DNA from: Actinomycetota bacterium
GTDB taxonomy: Bacteria; Actinomycetota; Geothermincolia; Fen-727; Anoxymicrobiaceae
NCBI GenBank assembly: GCA_018896525.1
Contig: JAHIMR010000125.1
Location: 1-48,192 of the forward strand
Direction: 5' to 3'
DNA length: 48,192 bases
The position numbers were made by a program, and so were the translations under genes. The first letter of the stretch is position 1. The number at the start of each line of letters is the position of its first letter. The notes beneath the pieces were generated by a model. That model was not told the DNA's origin. It made no database searches and worked only from the letters and a program-made list of their open reading frames with translations. Positions 16,579-25,386 of the stretch are shown here, piece after piece.

Positions 16579-18195
16579 TCAGTCCCGTTTCTTCAAGATC
16601 ATGACCCCGTCGCGCTCGAAAACGGTCCTGTACTCCCCGCTCTCCAACACGCCCCCTACGACCTTCTCGTACTGGTCGGCGGGCAGCGGCCACACCGACG
16701 AACCGCTGTCAAGAGCGATGTATTCGACCTCGGGAAGGGGGAACTCCGATGTGTCGGCCCCCTTCTCCAGGTGGCGGTAGGTCTGGGGGAAGATGATCTT
16801 CGCCCCATCACCCAGGCCGTCGAAGTACTCCCGGTCGACGTACTCCACGAAAGGCTCAGGGAACATATACAGGTGCTTTCGCTGCGACAGGTGCGCCAGC
16901 ATGAACACCTGGGCGGAAACCGACGCGTCCTCGGGTATCATGGAGATACCTTCACGCATGGCGTCTATGTGAGAGTCGGAGCTGTAGAGCTTCGTGTTCC
17001 AGGAACCGGATAGCGGGCTTGGGCCGAAGTAGAAGTTGCCGGCAAACGCGCAGGCGATCATCACGAACGCGACCGCGCCCATCACGTACCGCTGCCTGAA
17101 CCCTCCCTCCGCCCAGTTCTTTATCTTCCTCAAGCCGAAGATAACGGCTATGAATATGAACGGCGTCATAGCGGCGGTGTACTGGTTCAGGATGGTGTGC
17201 TGCGGCGAGAAACTGCTGACCATGTTGATTATGAACGCCGGCGCCGCCGGCAGAAGGTAGGTGGGCGCCAGCAGGCACAGGAACCCCACAGGGAGCAGGA
17301 GGTCGAAGAAATATCGGAGGTTCTGCCTCGTGGCAAGAATGTTGAACGTGCGAAGCGGGTGGAACGCCATGTTCCTGGCGGCTTCCAGGGGAGTCTCGCC
17401 GAACTGCCCCAGGCGCCCGCCGTACTGGTACCCCACCGGTGCGAACGCGGGAAGGAGAAACAGCACCGAGACCAGGAAGTAACCGGCGGAGCCGATGGCC
17501 ACTATCTTGCCGGCGCGCCGGTCGTACTTGAAGTAGACCAGGAGGCCCAGCACAAGCACCGCCAGCACCATGTCCTCCTTGCAGATGGCCGCGGCGAAGC
17601 ACAGGACGTAGAACCAGGTGAACTTCTTTCTGTCAATCGCCAGGAACGCGAAAAGGAGAAAGCAGAGGCCCAGGGACTCCGGGTGGAAATCGAAGAGGTT
17701 GAAGTGCTGTAGCGCCGGGTAGGCCAGGTAGGCCACCGCGACCGCAAGCGCCACCGGGCGGCTCTTCAGCTTGTCCCGTGCCAGCAGGTACAGCGGGAGC
17801 GCCCCCAGGCCGAGGGCGACGGTCTGAATCGCGAGCAGGGCGGGAGCGTTGCCGCGCACCCAGTACAGCGGCATCAGCAGGAACAGTATCGGCGCCATGT
17901 GGTCGCCGAAGAGGTTCATTCCCCTTATAGTGCTGGTAGCTCCGTCGAACCGCGACAGCAGCCAGGTGACCTGGTTGAAGATCGCGGTGTCCAGCGACGA
18001 GGCCCGGAAGTTGGCGTAGCGGAGAAGCGACAGGGTGAGAAAAAGCGCGATATACCCGCCGATCAACACCAGCACGAAGATGAGGAACGCCCTGTCGGGC
18101 CGCCTCTCACCGGAGCCCTGCCCCTTCTTTGCGCCGGCATTCTCCCCGTCGGCCTTCTCCGGCTTCCCGACCCCCGTCATCTCCATGTCAGCCAA
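16579..18195 (-). CDS. DUF2079-type polytopic membrane protein
   Basis: 538 residues from TTG 18195 (ATG 18186 is equally possible). After a 30-residue charged N-terminus there are about 11 membrane spans. Family marks are SSLDTAIFNQVTWLLSRFDG, the acidic-histidine loop NLFGDHMAPILFL, FDFHPESLGLCFLLFA, CKEDMVLAVLVLG, and HTILNQYTAAMTPFIF. The C-terminal 130 residues are extracytoplasmic and mixed alpha/beta. DUF2079 proteins are predicted GT-C transferases with unknown donor. Context (two other GT-C-like genes and a GT2-GT4 on each side) supports a role in adding sugars outside the membrane. Confidence 0.85.
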   Translation of the reverse strand: MADMEMTGVGKPEKADGENAGAKKGQGSGERRPDRAFLIFVLVLIGGYIALFLTLSLLRYANFRASSLDTAIFNQVTWLLSRFDGATSTIRGMNLFGDHMAPILFLLMPLYWVRGNAPALLAIQTVALGLGALPLYLLARDKLKSRPVALAVAVAYLAYPALQHFNLFDFHPESLGLCFLLFAFLAIDRKKFTWFYVLCFAAAICKEDMVLAVLVLGLLVYFKYDRRAGKIVAIGSAGYFLVSVLFLLPAFAPVGYQYGGRLGQFGETPLEAARNMAFHPLRTFNILATRQNLRYFFDLLLPVGFLCLLAPTYLLPAAPAFIINMVSSFSPQHTILNQYTAAMTPFIFIAVIFGLRKIKNWAEGGFRQRYVMGAVAFVMIACAFAGNFYFGPSPLSGSWNTKLYSSDSHIDAMREGISMIPEDASVSAQVFMLAHLSQRKHLYMFPEPFVEYVDREYFDGLGDGAKIIFPQTYRHLEKGADTSEFPLPEVEYIALDSGSSVWPLPADQYEKVVGGVLESGEYRTVFERDGVMILKKRD

Positions 18196-18241
18196 TCACG
18201 CCCCCCGATTCGCCAGGCAATCCCCCTTGAAAAATGTTTCG

Positions 18242-19927
18242 TCAATTGGGTGGTAATACCTCGAATATCACCGTCTCGAGGTCGTGCGGCTCCGGGTACT
18301 CATAGTGGTTGACCCATCGCGCGATCTCCCTTACCCGCTGCCTCGCGTCGTCCACTATACCGAACAACTTGAGCTCGTCATCCACGCCCTTCTCGGTCTG
18401 CCCTATCACCATGTATCGAACTCCGCGCTGATACAGCTTGCCCGGGACATCGGGGTGCTCGACATCCCTGTCCTCCACCGGCAGGTCCCACGGCACCGGC
18501 CTGAGGTAGAGGACTTCCCCCGAAGAGTACAGCCACTGGAAGTACGGGCCGGCATCTACCGCAACCGCCTGCCCCGGGGCGTTCTCCTCCAGCCACAAGG
18601 CCGCCTCACCGATGCCCTTACCGCCGTGGTCGTCGGCGAACGCCTTGTAGTTCTCCTCGATGACCCGGTCGGCCCGGACCAACCCGTGAGTCACCGTCAC
18701 CACCAGCAGGCAGGCAAGGGCCAGCCAGGCCAGCCACCTCGCCGACGCCAGCAGCGCGGTCCGGGTGCCCCCTTGTAACTTCCCGCCCGATGTCCTCGCC
18801 GCCACCTGGCCTTCGGAGCCGAACACCTTCCCGGCACTGGTCGCGAGGTCCACCAGAAGGAAGCCTATCATCAGGGCCACCGCCGGGGCCGCCGGGGCCA
18901 TGAAGCGCTCGTAGGAGTAGTACCAGAACATGTGGAAAACCACGAAAAGCCCGAACCAGCCGCCTACCACCAGAAACGCCTTCCACCTCTTCCGGATGAG
19001 GCACCAGAACGCCCCGGCATAGAAGAGGACCGAGAATATGGCGTCCGAGGTACCGTTCCACGCATAGACCTTGAGGCGGTGCTTCAGGATGCTGAAAGTC
19101 ACACCCGGGGTGTAGTTGTCGTACTCTCCGGTGTACGCCGTCATACTTCCGGTCGCGATCTTGTTCCGGGCCATGTATATCACCATCGGCCCCCCGAAGA
19201 GGGCGAGCATCACCGGGGGTTCCCACGGCTTGAGCCGGGAACCCCTGATAAAGATCATTACGATAAGCACCATCAGGGGGAGGAACAAGATTCCCTCCCA
19301 CCGGGTCAGGAAACAGAGGCCGCCGGCCAGCGCCCCCAGCATCCGCCGTGGCATCGACGCCCGCTTGCAACCGGTGATGACGAGGTATATCCCGCCCGAG
19401 AACAGGAACGTGAACAGCCCCTCGGTCATGGGAAGACACGTCCACTTCAGGAACGTGGGCGCGAAGGCGACGATGAGGGCGGCAACCAGGCCGGTCCAGC
19501 GGTTCATCAGCTCCCTGCCGATACCGTAGGTGGTGAGGACGGTCAGGGAACCGCCGAGCAGGGCTATCATGTTGGCCGAGTTCTCCAGGCCTCCCGACAG
19601 GTACCCGCCGAGCCATGTCGCTATGGGGTAACCGGGAAGGTACTTTATGTGCGTGACACCCCTGACGGTGTATGTGAACGTATCCCTGATGGACCGCGCC
19701 AGGATGAGGAAGTAGTAGCTGTCCGCGGTATACTCACTGTGCCTGGCGAGGTAATGCAGCCTCACCAGGAACGCGACGGTCATGATTCCCAGCACGACTA
19801 CTACCGGCCAGTGAGCCCTGGCCAGGCGCGCCAGCCGATCGGGCCGCGCTTCCCCGTCTTCCGCCTTGGTTGGCCCGTTACCGCCGTTGTTAGTGTCCCG
19901 TCTCATAATTACGGTATTAGATGCCAT
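18242..19927 (-). CDS. GT39/ArnT-like membrane glycosyltransferase
   Basis: 561 residues from ATG 19927, which follows GAGAGG and overlaps the upstream stop by 11 nt; the longer frame to 20023 lies inside the upstream gene, and ATG 19906 is an alternative without a ribosome site. A charged N-terminus precedes about 11 spans. The first external loop holds SEYTADSYYFLILARSIRDT with the catalytic-type Asp, followed by HIKYLPGYPIATWLGG, as in PMT/ArnT-like GT-C enzymes. The C-terminal 130 residues form an external domain (EEAALWLEEN-like helix, then YLRPVPWDLP). It likely uses a polyprenyl-P-sugar donor and a surface glycan or protein acceptor; neither can be read directly. Confidence 0.85.
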   Translation of the reverse strand: MASNTVIMRRDTNNGGNGPTKAEDGEARPDRLARLARAHWPVVVVLGIMTVAFLVRLHYLARHSEYTADSYYFLILARSIRDTFTYTVRGVTHIKYLPGYPIATWLGGYLSGGLENSANMIALLGGSLTVLTTYGIGRELMNRWTGLVAALIVAFAPTFLKWTCLPMTEGLFTFLFSGGIYLVITGCKRASMPRRMLGALAGGLCFLTRWEGILFLPLMVLIVMIFIRGSRLKPWEPPVMLALFGGPMVIYMARNKIATGSMTAYTGEYDNYTPGVTFSILKHRLKVYAWNGTSDAIFSVLFYAGAFWCLIRKRWKAFLVVGGWFGLFVVFHMFWYYSYERFMAPAAPAVALMIGFLLVDLATSAGKVFGSEGQVAARTSGGKLQGGTRTALLASARWLAWLALACLLVVTVTHGLVRADRVIEENYKAFADDHGGKGIGEAALWLEENAPGQAVAVDAGPYFQWLYSSGEVLYLRPVPWDLPVEDRDVEHPDVPGKLYQRGVRYMVIGQTEKGVDDELKLFGIVDDARQRVREIARWVNHYEYPEPHDLETVIFEVLPPN

Positions 19928-21722
19928 CCAGCCTCTCGACCATCTTTGAAGCAATACCGTCCCATGACAACTCGGCGCGTATGCGGCTGGAGGCAAGCAG
20001 CGCCTCCTCTCGTGCCCCTCCACTGTCGAACACCGCCCGCATGAGCTCTCTCAAGTGGTTGTACTCCGGCTCGGCCCAGTTCAGCCCCTCCTCGGGAGAC
20101 GGCAACTGCCGGCAGTCAATCCCGAACAGGGACTTCCCGTTCACCAGACGGGCATTTGAACCCCAGTCGGTGGCTACCACCGGCGTCCCGCAGGCAAGCG
20201 CCTCAACCGCGGTCGTGCCCGCCTCCGACGCCCTGACCGGAAGCACCAGGCAGTCCACCGACCGGTACAGGCTGCCCGCCAGGTAGACCGGTATGTCGTG
20301 GTCCATCACGAAGACCACCGGCGCCCGCCCCGTGGCCAGGTTCATGGCCTCGACGGCTTCCTCCACGTAGGCCGGCCCGGCCTCGTCAGGCGTGTTCACT
20401 ACCATGACCAGGACGACGTTCTCGTCGGCCGCGAACTCGTCGGTATATGCCCGGATCACCGTCTCGGACGCCAGGCCGGGGCCCCAGTCGACGGGGGCCA
20501 GGAACGCGAAGCGGCCGGTTAGCGGGTACCCGGTAATACGCGGGTTGTGGTACTCAGGGTCGACGCCCAGGGGCATCACCACCACGTCCCGGTCCACACC
20601 GGACGCCCGGGCGGCATCTCTCTGGAACTCACTGGTGACCCATACCTCGTCCATCCGGTTCATCTCCCTCACCGCCAGGGGTGAGAACCGGTCGTAGATG
20701 GTGAACGTGTAAGCGATATTGTAGGAGCCGTCCGCGGAGGAGAGCGTTTCCGGCGGTCCGAATACAACCTGGGGGCGGTCCCTGTCAGCTCCCCGGTTCT
20801 TCATGTCGTTTATCCTGAAATCATCGAGTACGGCGCGGTCCACTCCCTCCAGGAACGCCAGGTTCAATTCTACGCCCACCCTGTCCAGCGCCCACAGTAG
20901 CTTCCTCGTCGCCCGCGAGTACAGGCCTCCGGTGGATATGAAAGAGCGCCAGGTGAGCTTTCGGGTGTAGAGGGAATCGTACTGCTCCTTCCACTTCCCC
21001 ATGAACACCTCCCGCGAGCGCTTGAAGGTACCGGAGAAGTCCATGCGATTAAGGTCGGTGGAAGCGTTCTCCAGGTGCTTCACGGTCGCGCTGCCGCAGC
21101 AGAACACGCGGTAGCCCGCTTGCCGTGCTTTCAGGCAGTAATCGGAATCCTCGTAGTAGGAAAAGAACTCCTCGTCCAGCGGGCCTATGGTGTCAATAAC
21201 CTCGCGCTTGATATACACGCATGCGGCGATGACACCCTCCACCTCGCGGTCGTCAGCGTACTGCCCGATGTCCCGCTCGTCCCCCGGGTACTCCTGGCCC
21301 CAGAAGCTTGGCAGCGGCATGTAGGTACCCGCGTGAACCAGGTTGCCGTCAGCGTTCACCAGCCTGCACCCCACCAGCCCGATATCCTCCGAGGAGTAAG
21401 CCAACTCCTGCATGCGCTCCAGCCAGTCGTCCTGGATTATCTCGGTATCGTTGTTCAGCAGCAGGACATCGCCCCCGGTGGCCCGGATGCCCACGTTGTT
21501 GCCCCCCACGAAGCCGAGGTTATGCCCGTTCTCGATGAGGGTTATCCCGGTGACGGACCGGAGATACTCCACTGTGCCGTCGGTGCTGCCGTTATCCACC
21601 ACCACCACGTCGAAGCGGGGTTGAGATGTCCGATCCAGCAGGGTCCTCAGGCAGTCGCGGGTGACCTCGAGGCCGTTCCAGCTCAACACGATGACGCTTA
21701 CCGGCTCAGGTTCCAGGGACAC
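19917..21722 (-). CDS. Two-domain glycosyltransferase, GT2 + divergent GT4
   Basis: 601 residues from GTG 21722; the upstream stop and this start share one base (TAGTG). The GT2 half is canonical: SVIVLSWNGLEVTRDCLRTL, VVVVDNGSTDGT, a LLLNNDTEI DxD-type motif, VYIKREVIDTIGPLDEEFF and DSDYCLKARQAG; this group resembles rhamnosyltransferases. The C-terminal half is GT-B-like (VMPLGVDPEYHNP, then VLPVRASEAGTTAVEALACG) but the first Glu of E-x7-E is replaced by Ser, with a Glu one position later. So the GT2 half looks active and the GT4 half doubtful, opposite to the paralogue at 5650. Rhamnosyl transfer fits the adjacent rmlD, by inference. Confidence 0.88.
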   Translation of the reverse strand: MSLEPEPVSVIVLSWNGLEVTRDCLRTLLDRTSQPRFDVVVVDNGSTDGTVEYLRSVTGITLIENGHNLGFVGGNNVGIRATGGDVLLLNNDTEIIQDDWLERMQELAYSSEDIGLVGCRLVNADGNLVHAGTYMPLPSFWGQEYPGDERDIGQYADDREVEGVIAACVYIKREVIDTIGPLDEEFFSYYEDSDYCLKARQAGYRVFCCGSATVKHLENASTDLNRMDFSGTFKRSREVFMGKWKEQYDSLYTRKLTWRSFISTGGLYSRATRKLLWALDRVGVELNLAFLEGVDRAVLDDFRINDMKNRGADRDRPQVVFGPPETLSSADGSYNIAYTFTIYDRFSPLAVREMNRMDEVWVTSEFQRDAARASGVDRDVVVMPLGVDPEYHNPRITGYPLTGRFAFLAPVDWGPGLASETVIRAYTDEFAADENVVLVMVVNTPDEAGPAYVEEAVEAMNLATGRAPVVFVMDHDIPVYLAGSLYRSVDCLVLPVRASEAGTTAVEALACGTPVVATDWGSNARLVNGKSLFGIDCRQLPSPEEGLNWAEPEYNHLRELMRAVFDSGGAREEALLASSRIRAELSWDGIASKMVERLDGI

Positions 21723-22162
21723 TACTGTTCATCCTCCCCGTTCTCCAGGCGCTCCAGGCGCTGCTCCAGCGCGGACAGGCGCTCCTCCTCCACCCGCTTC
21801 TCGATATGTGAGATACGGTCCTGGAGCTCCTCTACGTTGCTGCCCAGGTCGTACAGGGTACGGGTGACCATCATGTTGAACTTCCTGACCTGGTGAAGGA
21901 TAGGGTTGATGTACCAGCTCATCAGGCCGCGGAGGAAGCGCTTGAGGACCACCACCGGCCCCCCGATCAACCGCCGCCTGGAGCTTATCTCGAAGTCGCC
22001 GTCCACCTCCCAGTTCTTGCTCACGAGGTCGAGGTTGACCTCCAGTGACTTGGAGTGGGGAGGGTACAGGAAGGACAGGTTCGGGGCGTTCGTCTTCTCC
22101 TCGGCCCAGAGGTCGGCAAGGAGGGTCGCCGGCGCCGCTACAGCCCGGTTGACCTCCTCCAT
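21722..22162 (-). CDS. Stand-alone WYINP helical module protein
   Basis: 146 residues from ATG 22162. No signal peptide or enzyme motif. The middle (residues about 70-115) carries LKRFLRGLMSWYINPILHQV and NMMVTRTLYDLG, matching the N-terminal helices of the methyltransferases at 4311 and 8007. The last 40 residues are a predicted coiled coil (EELQDRISHIEKRVEEERLS onward). It is translationally coupled (1-nt overlap) to the GT2-GT4 gene downstream. I do not recognise a named family. A membrane-surface or protein-protein docking module for glycan assembly enzymes is a reasonable inference from its coupling and from the fact that the same module is fused to methyltransferases here. Confidence 0.75.
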   Translation of the reverse strand: MEEVNRAVAAPATLLADLWAEEKTNAPNLSFLYPPHSKSLEVNLDLVSKNWEVDGDFEISSRRRLIGGPVVVLKRFLRGLMSWYINPILHQVRKFNMMVTRTLYDLGSNVEELQDRISHIEKRVEEERLSALEQRLERLENGEDEQ

Positions 22163-22279
22163 TACCTGTTCTACGCCAACGCCTTCGTTCTTCAGTTTAT
22201 TACCCCTTTTCGCTTTCTGTTACCCCGGAGGGCGACTTGAGGGGACCAGGTTCGGGGCCTCCCTAGAGCCCGTCGCCCC

Positions 22280-23542
22280 TCAAGTGGAAGATGCATCCCC
22301 ATCGGGAGCCTCCGTACCGGTCAGCCGCAGGTAGAGACGTTTCACCTTCTCGTACTTCTGGTCCCAGGTGAACTCGGACAGCACCCGCTCCCGGCCGGCC
22401 CGGCCGAGCTCGCGCGCGTACTCCTTGTCGAACAGCAGCTTCCTTATCGACAATGCCAGATCCTTCCGATCACCAAACGGCACCAGGAGGCCATCTATGC
22501 CGTCCCTGACCAGCCCCGGAATGCCCCCCGCCCGGGCCCCCACCACCGGCTTGCCGTAGAACCACGCCTCAAGGAACACTATACCGAACGAGTCAGACCG
22601 CGAGGGCAGCACCAGCAACTCGCAGGCGTCGAGCAGGTCCAGCTTGTCTTCTTCGGGGATAAAGTCCAGCATGAGGCACTTGGACCGTATCTTCTCGGGT
22701 AGCTCCTCGTGAAAGCGCCGGAAGTCCTCTATATTGGAGCCGGCGAGGACCAGGCTGGACGGGTCCCCCCCACGCCAGAGGGTTTCCATCGCCCTTACCA
22801 GGTCGAACGTCCCCTTGTCGTACGTCTTCGGTCCTATGTAGCAGACTATCGGCCCCAGGACCCCGTACTTCTCGCGAAAGCGGTCCCCATTCCCCCCGGC
22901 AAGCTCTCCGGGGCTTATGCCCATACCGAGAAGCAGCATCCGGTCAGCCGGGTAGCCTTGTTGGAGAAGGAAATCCCTCTCGATCTCGGTCTGCACCAAC
23001 ACCCTGTCGGCTTCCATCACCAGCCGCATCTGGTGTGGGCGTGTATAGAAGCGGCTCACCTCGTCACTGCCGGACTCTCCCAGGTGGAAGAACGGCGACA
23101 TCACCAGCGGAATACCCTGCCTCCTGGCGACCCTGTACCCCGTGTAGAGGATCGAGTCGTAGGGCAGGGCGGTGGCGTGGACTATGTCGAACTCCCCTGC
23201 CGCGCGTATCTGTTTCAGCATGCCGGGGACCATCGGTGACGGGAAGGAAAAGACGCTCTTCGGCGCAAGCCCGGGGACCTTCTCCAGCACCTTGAGCGCC
23301 CGGGCGTGCTTGGGCAGCCTCTTGACGTTGAAGCGGCGGATCTCGACGGAGCCCCGCGTTTCGGTCGGCCTGTCGATCCTCTCCTTACCGCCCAACCAGA
23401 AGTGCTGGATATCGATCGCGTCGGTGGTATAGACGGTAACCTGGTGCCCGTCGGCGGCCAGCCGCTCGCTTATCTCAATCATGAACTTCTCCGAGCCGCC
23501 CCTGGCGGGCCAGTAGCGGTGGATGATGTGCAGGCATCTCAA
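22280..23542 (-). CDS. GT4 glycosyltransferase
   Basis: 420 residues from TTG 23542, whose TG overlaps the rmlD TGA (coupled translation); the frame upstream to 23776 is antisense-like filler inside rmlD. The N-terminus CLHIIHRYWPARGGSEKFM has the GT4 glycine loop. The donor half shows VCYIGPKTYDKGTFDLVRAM, the acid region LVLPSRSDSFGIVFLEAWFYG (Asp replaces the first Glu, second Glu kept) and a C-terminal TWDQKYEKVKRLY helix. A soluble GT-B enzyme adding a sugar to the lipid-linked glycan is expected. The direct coupling to rmlD makes a rhamnosyltransferase plausible but not proven. Confidence 0.88.
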   Translation of the reverse strand: MRCLHIIHRYWPARGGSEKFMIEISERLAADGHQVTVYTTDAIDIQHFWLGGKERIDRPTETRGSVEIRRFNVKRLPKHARALKVLEKVPGLAPKSVFSFPSPMVPGMLKQIRAAGEFDIVHATALPYDSILYTGYRVARRQGIPLVMSPFFHLGESGSDEVSRFYTRPHQMRLVMEADRVLVQTEIERDFLLQQGYPADRMLLLGMGISPGELAGGNGDRFREKYGVLGPIVCYIGPKTYDKGTFDLVRAMETLWRGGDPSSLVLAGSNIEDFRRFHEELPEKIRSKCLMLDFIPEEDKLDLLDACELLVLPSRSDSFGIVFLEAWFYGKPVVGARAGGIPGLVRDGIDGLLVPFGDRKDLALSIRKLLFDKEYARELGRAGRERVLSEFTWDQKYEKVKRLYLRLTGTEAPDGDASST

Positions 23543-24405
23543 CTCTGTTCCCCCCGCTTCTCCCAATCGGGGAGGTCCCGCAGGATGAACTCCCGGACCG
23601 CCTCCCGGTAATGGCGCATCGGCTCGATGCCCTGCATCTCGAGCGCCAGCCCCCGCATCACCGAGTAGCGGGGACGAGGAGCCGGCCGGCCCAGTTCGGC
23701 GGTGGATACCGGCAGCACCGGGGTGTTGATGCCGGCCATCTCGAAGATGACTCTTGTGAACTCGTTCCAGGTGCAACTGCCGGAGTTGGACAGGTGGTAG
23801 GTCCCGTAAGAACCGCCCTCGATTATCTCCAGTATCTTGCGGGCCAGGTCCCTGGAGTACGTGGGGCTCCCCTCCTGGTCATCAACCACCCGCACGCTGT
23901 TCCTCTCGCGGCCGGCCTCCAGCATCGTCTTTGCGAAATTGGAGCCCCCCACGCCGAAAAGCCAGGAGGTCCTGCAGATGTAATACCGGTTCAGGAGTCC
24001 CGTCACGTAACACTCCCCGGCGTACTTGCTCTTTCCGTAAACGCCCCTGGGGTCCGGTCGGTCGAACTCGGTGTACGGCGACTCGCCCTCGCCGTTGAAC
24101 ACGAAGTCGGTGGACACGTGAAGCAGTGGGATGCCCGCCTCCAGGCAGCCAAGAGCCAGGTTCTGCGCCCCGAGCGCGTTGACCCGGTAGCATGCGATCT
24201 CGTCCGACTCGGCACCGTCCACGTCGGTGAAAGCCGCGGCGTTCACCACCAGGTCGGGGGCGACATCGGCCACGCGACGCTGGACCGCCCCCCGGTCGGT
24301 GATGTCCAGGTCCAGGTCGTACCCGACCACCTGGTGCCTGTCCTCGGACACCAGTTGAAAGTCGGTTCCAAGCTGCCCCTTGCTACCGGTAAGCAATATC
24401 TTCAT
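23539..24405 (-). CDS. rmlD: dTDP-4-dehydrorhamnose reductase
   Basis: 288 residues from ATG 24405. It performs the last step of dTDP-L-rhamnose synthesis, NAD(P)H-dependent reduction of dTDP-4-keto-rhamnose. The Rossmann start is TGSKGQLGTDF (residues 6-16). DLVVNAAAFTDVDGAE and HVSTDFVFNGE are the family signatures, with the catalytic Thr99 and the Y-x3-K pair Tyr123/Lys127 in GVYGKSKYAGE. Length is normal. It is the first gene of the long minus-strand glycan operon and lies away from rmlABC (38-41 kb); both places carry copies of the same 100-bp repeat. Confidence 0.95.
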   Translation of the reverse strand: MKILLTGSKGQLGTDFQLVSEDRHQVVGYDLDLDITDRGAVQRRVADVAPDLVVNAAAFTDVDGAESDEIACYRVNALGAQNLALGCLEAGIPLLHVSTDFVFNGEGESPYTEFDRPDPRGVYGKSKYAGECYVTGLLNRYYICRTSWLFGVGGSNFAKTMLEAGRERNSVRVVDDQEGSPTYSRDLARKILEIIEGGSYGTYHLSNSGSCTWNEFTRVIFEMAGINTPVLPVSTAELGRPAPRPRYSVMRGLALEMQGIEPMRHYREAVREFILRDLPDWEKRGEQS

Positions 24406-24500
24406 GCGTTACTAACTCCTGCTCACTCAAACCGCCGTTACTCTAACATTTTATATACGCACCGGCCCTGTCTTTTCCGCCCCGGGGGGTCTTTTTTACT

Positions 24501-24600
24501 CCACCTCACGTTGCTCGGCCTGGTGCCAGGCACCCCCGTCGCATTACGGACATCGTCTTGCGCCGACACCTCGAACGCGACAGTTGAGCCAGGCACCTAC
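24501..24600. repeat. Single copy of the rml-linked 104-bp repeat
   Basis: About 100 bp matching one unit of the tandem array at 39508-39904: TCGGCCTGGTGCCAGGCACC, then GTCGCATTACGGACATC, a CGAACGCGACAGTTGAGCC word and AGGCACCTACT. Diverged at some positions. It lies between the PASTA lipoprotein stop (which it just overlaps) and rmlD. Confidence 0.75.
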
Positions 24601-25232
24601 TGTTCGGCGTCGTCGCGGGGAACCTTCCCGGTCCCATTACAGTTCTTGCAGGAAACCTGCACGTTGTCGCGGCACCACTTGAAACTGTCGTCGTCGCAGT
24701 TGGAGTACTCATACACCCAGCCCTTCCCTAAGCATACGGGGCATGCGATAAACGCGGAGCCCTTGCTCACCGTCATCCTCACCCGGGTATCGAGGGTGCA
24801 CTCTGTACCGACTCCGGGCTCGAGCGACACCACCGTCCCGTGTGCCGCCACCTCGTCGTATGCACGCTCGACAACAGTCTCCAGGCCCAGTGAACCCAGT
24901 ATCTCTATCGCCTCCGGTTCAACAGACCCGATGAGGTCCGGTACCTCAACCGCCATCACCAACCGAACCGGCGACCCCTCCTTTATCTCGTTGCCCACCG
25001 GGGGCTCCGTGTAGCTTACGAAGAAGTCCCCGGCCGCGGCCACGTCACCGCCCCCCTCCACGGTGAGACCCGCCTCGCGGAGCACCTTTCTCGCTTCGGC
25101 TATGCTCATGCCTTCGACCCGGGGAACCAACACGGTCTTCTCCAAACACCCGGGTAGCGATATGAGCACGGCACAGACCAACAACACCGCTAACGCGACT
25201 TCCACCCCTCGACTGAACCGAATACCGACCAA
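24597..25232 (-). CDS. PASTA-domain lipoprotein with DnaJ-type zinc finger
   Basis: 211 residues from TTG 25232 (GAAGGAG directly upstream; GTG 25205 is possible). Residues 11-29 are a lipoprotein signal with L-P-G-C (Cys29). Two PASTA-like units follow: VPRVEGMSIAEARKVLREAG (about 36-95) and VPDLIGSVEPEAIEILGSLG (about 97-156). The C-terminus has two C-x2-C-x-G-x-G repeats, CPVCLGKG (Cys164/167) and CKNCNGTG (Cys195/198), as in the DnaJ cysteine-rich domain. PASTA units bind peptidoglycan fragments in other proteins. The zinc ribbon on an exported lipoprotein is unusual. Divergent from the plus-strand operon at 25387; no partner kinase is visible. Confidence 0.82.
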   Translation of the reverse strand: MVGIRFSRGVEVALAVLLVCAVLISLPGCLEKTVLVPRVEGMSIAEARKVLREAGLTVEGGGDVAAAGDFFVSYTEPPVGNEIKEGSPVRLVMAVEVPDLIGSVEPEAIEILGSLGLETVVERAYDEVAAHGTVVSLEPGVGTECTLDTRVRMTVSKGSAFIACPVCLGKGWVYEYSNCDDDSFKWCRDNVQVSCKNCNGTGKVPRDDAEQ

Positions 25233-25309
25233 CTCCTTCTCGCCTTCGCGCCTTCGCGCCCACTGACTCTTATTCTACCTTCTCGTTGGCCCCCGTGGTT
25301 ACCTTCCGT

Positions 25310-25338
25310 TTCAACTGCCGTGCGGTTTCAGGTATAAT
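25310..25338 (+). promoter_or_regulatory. Sigma-70-type promoter of the 25387-31221 operon
   Basis: A perfect TATAAT at 25333-25338 with a weak TTCAAC at 25310-25315, spacing 17. The predicted transcription start near 25345 lies after the in-frame ATG at 25342, so translation should begin later, at TTG 25387. Confidence 0.55.
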
Positions 25339-25386
25339 CCAATGGCAATTCAAGCGCCAGGCGCCCGCATAATCCCGGAGGTAATC

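Noticed and set aside
18932-20044. 370-residue plus-strand frame opposite the GT39-like gene
   Set aside because: Charged low-complexity shadow of a clear membrane protein.
23543-23776. N-terminal extension of the GT4 at 22280
   Set aside because: Lies inside rmlD in another frame; TTG 23542 gives a normal GT4 start.
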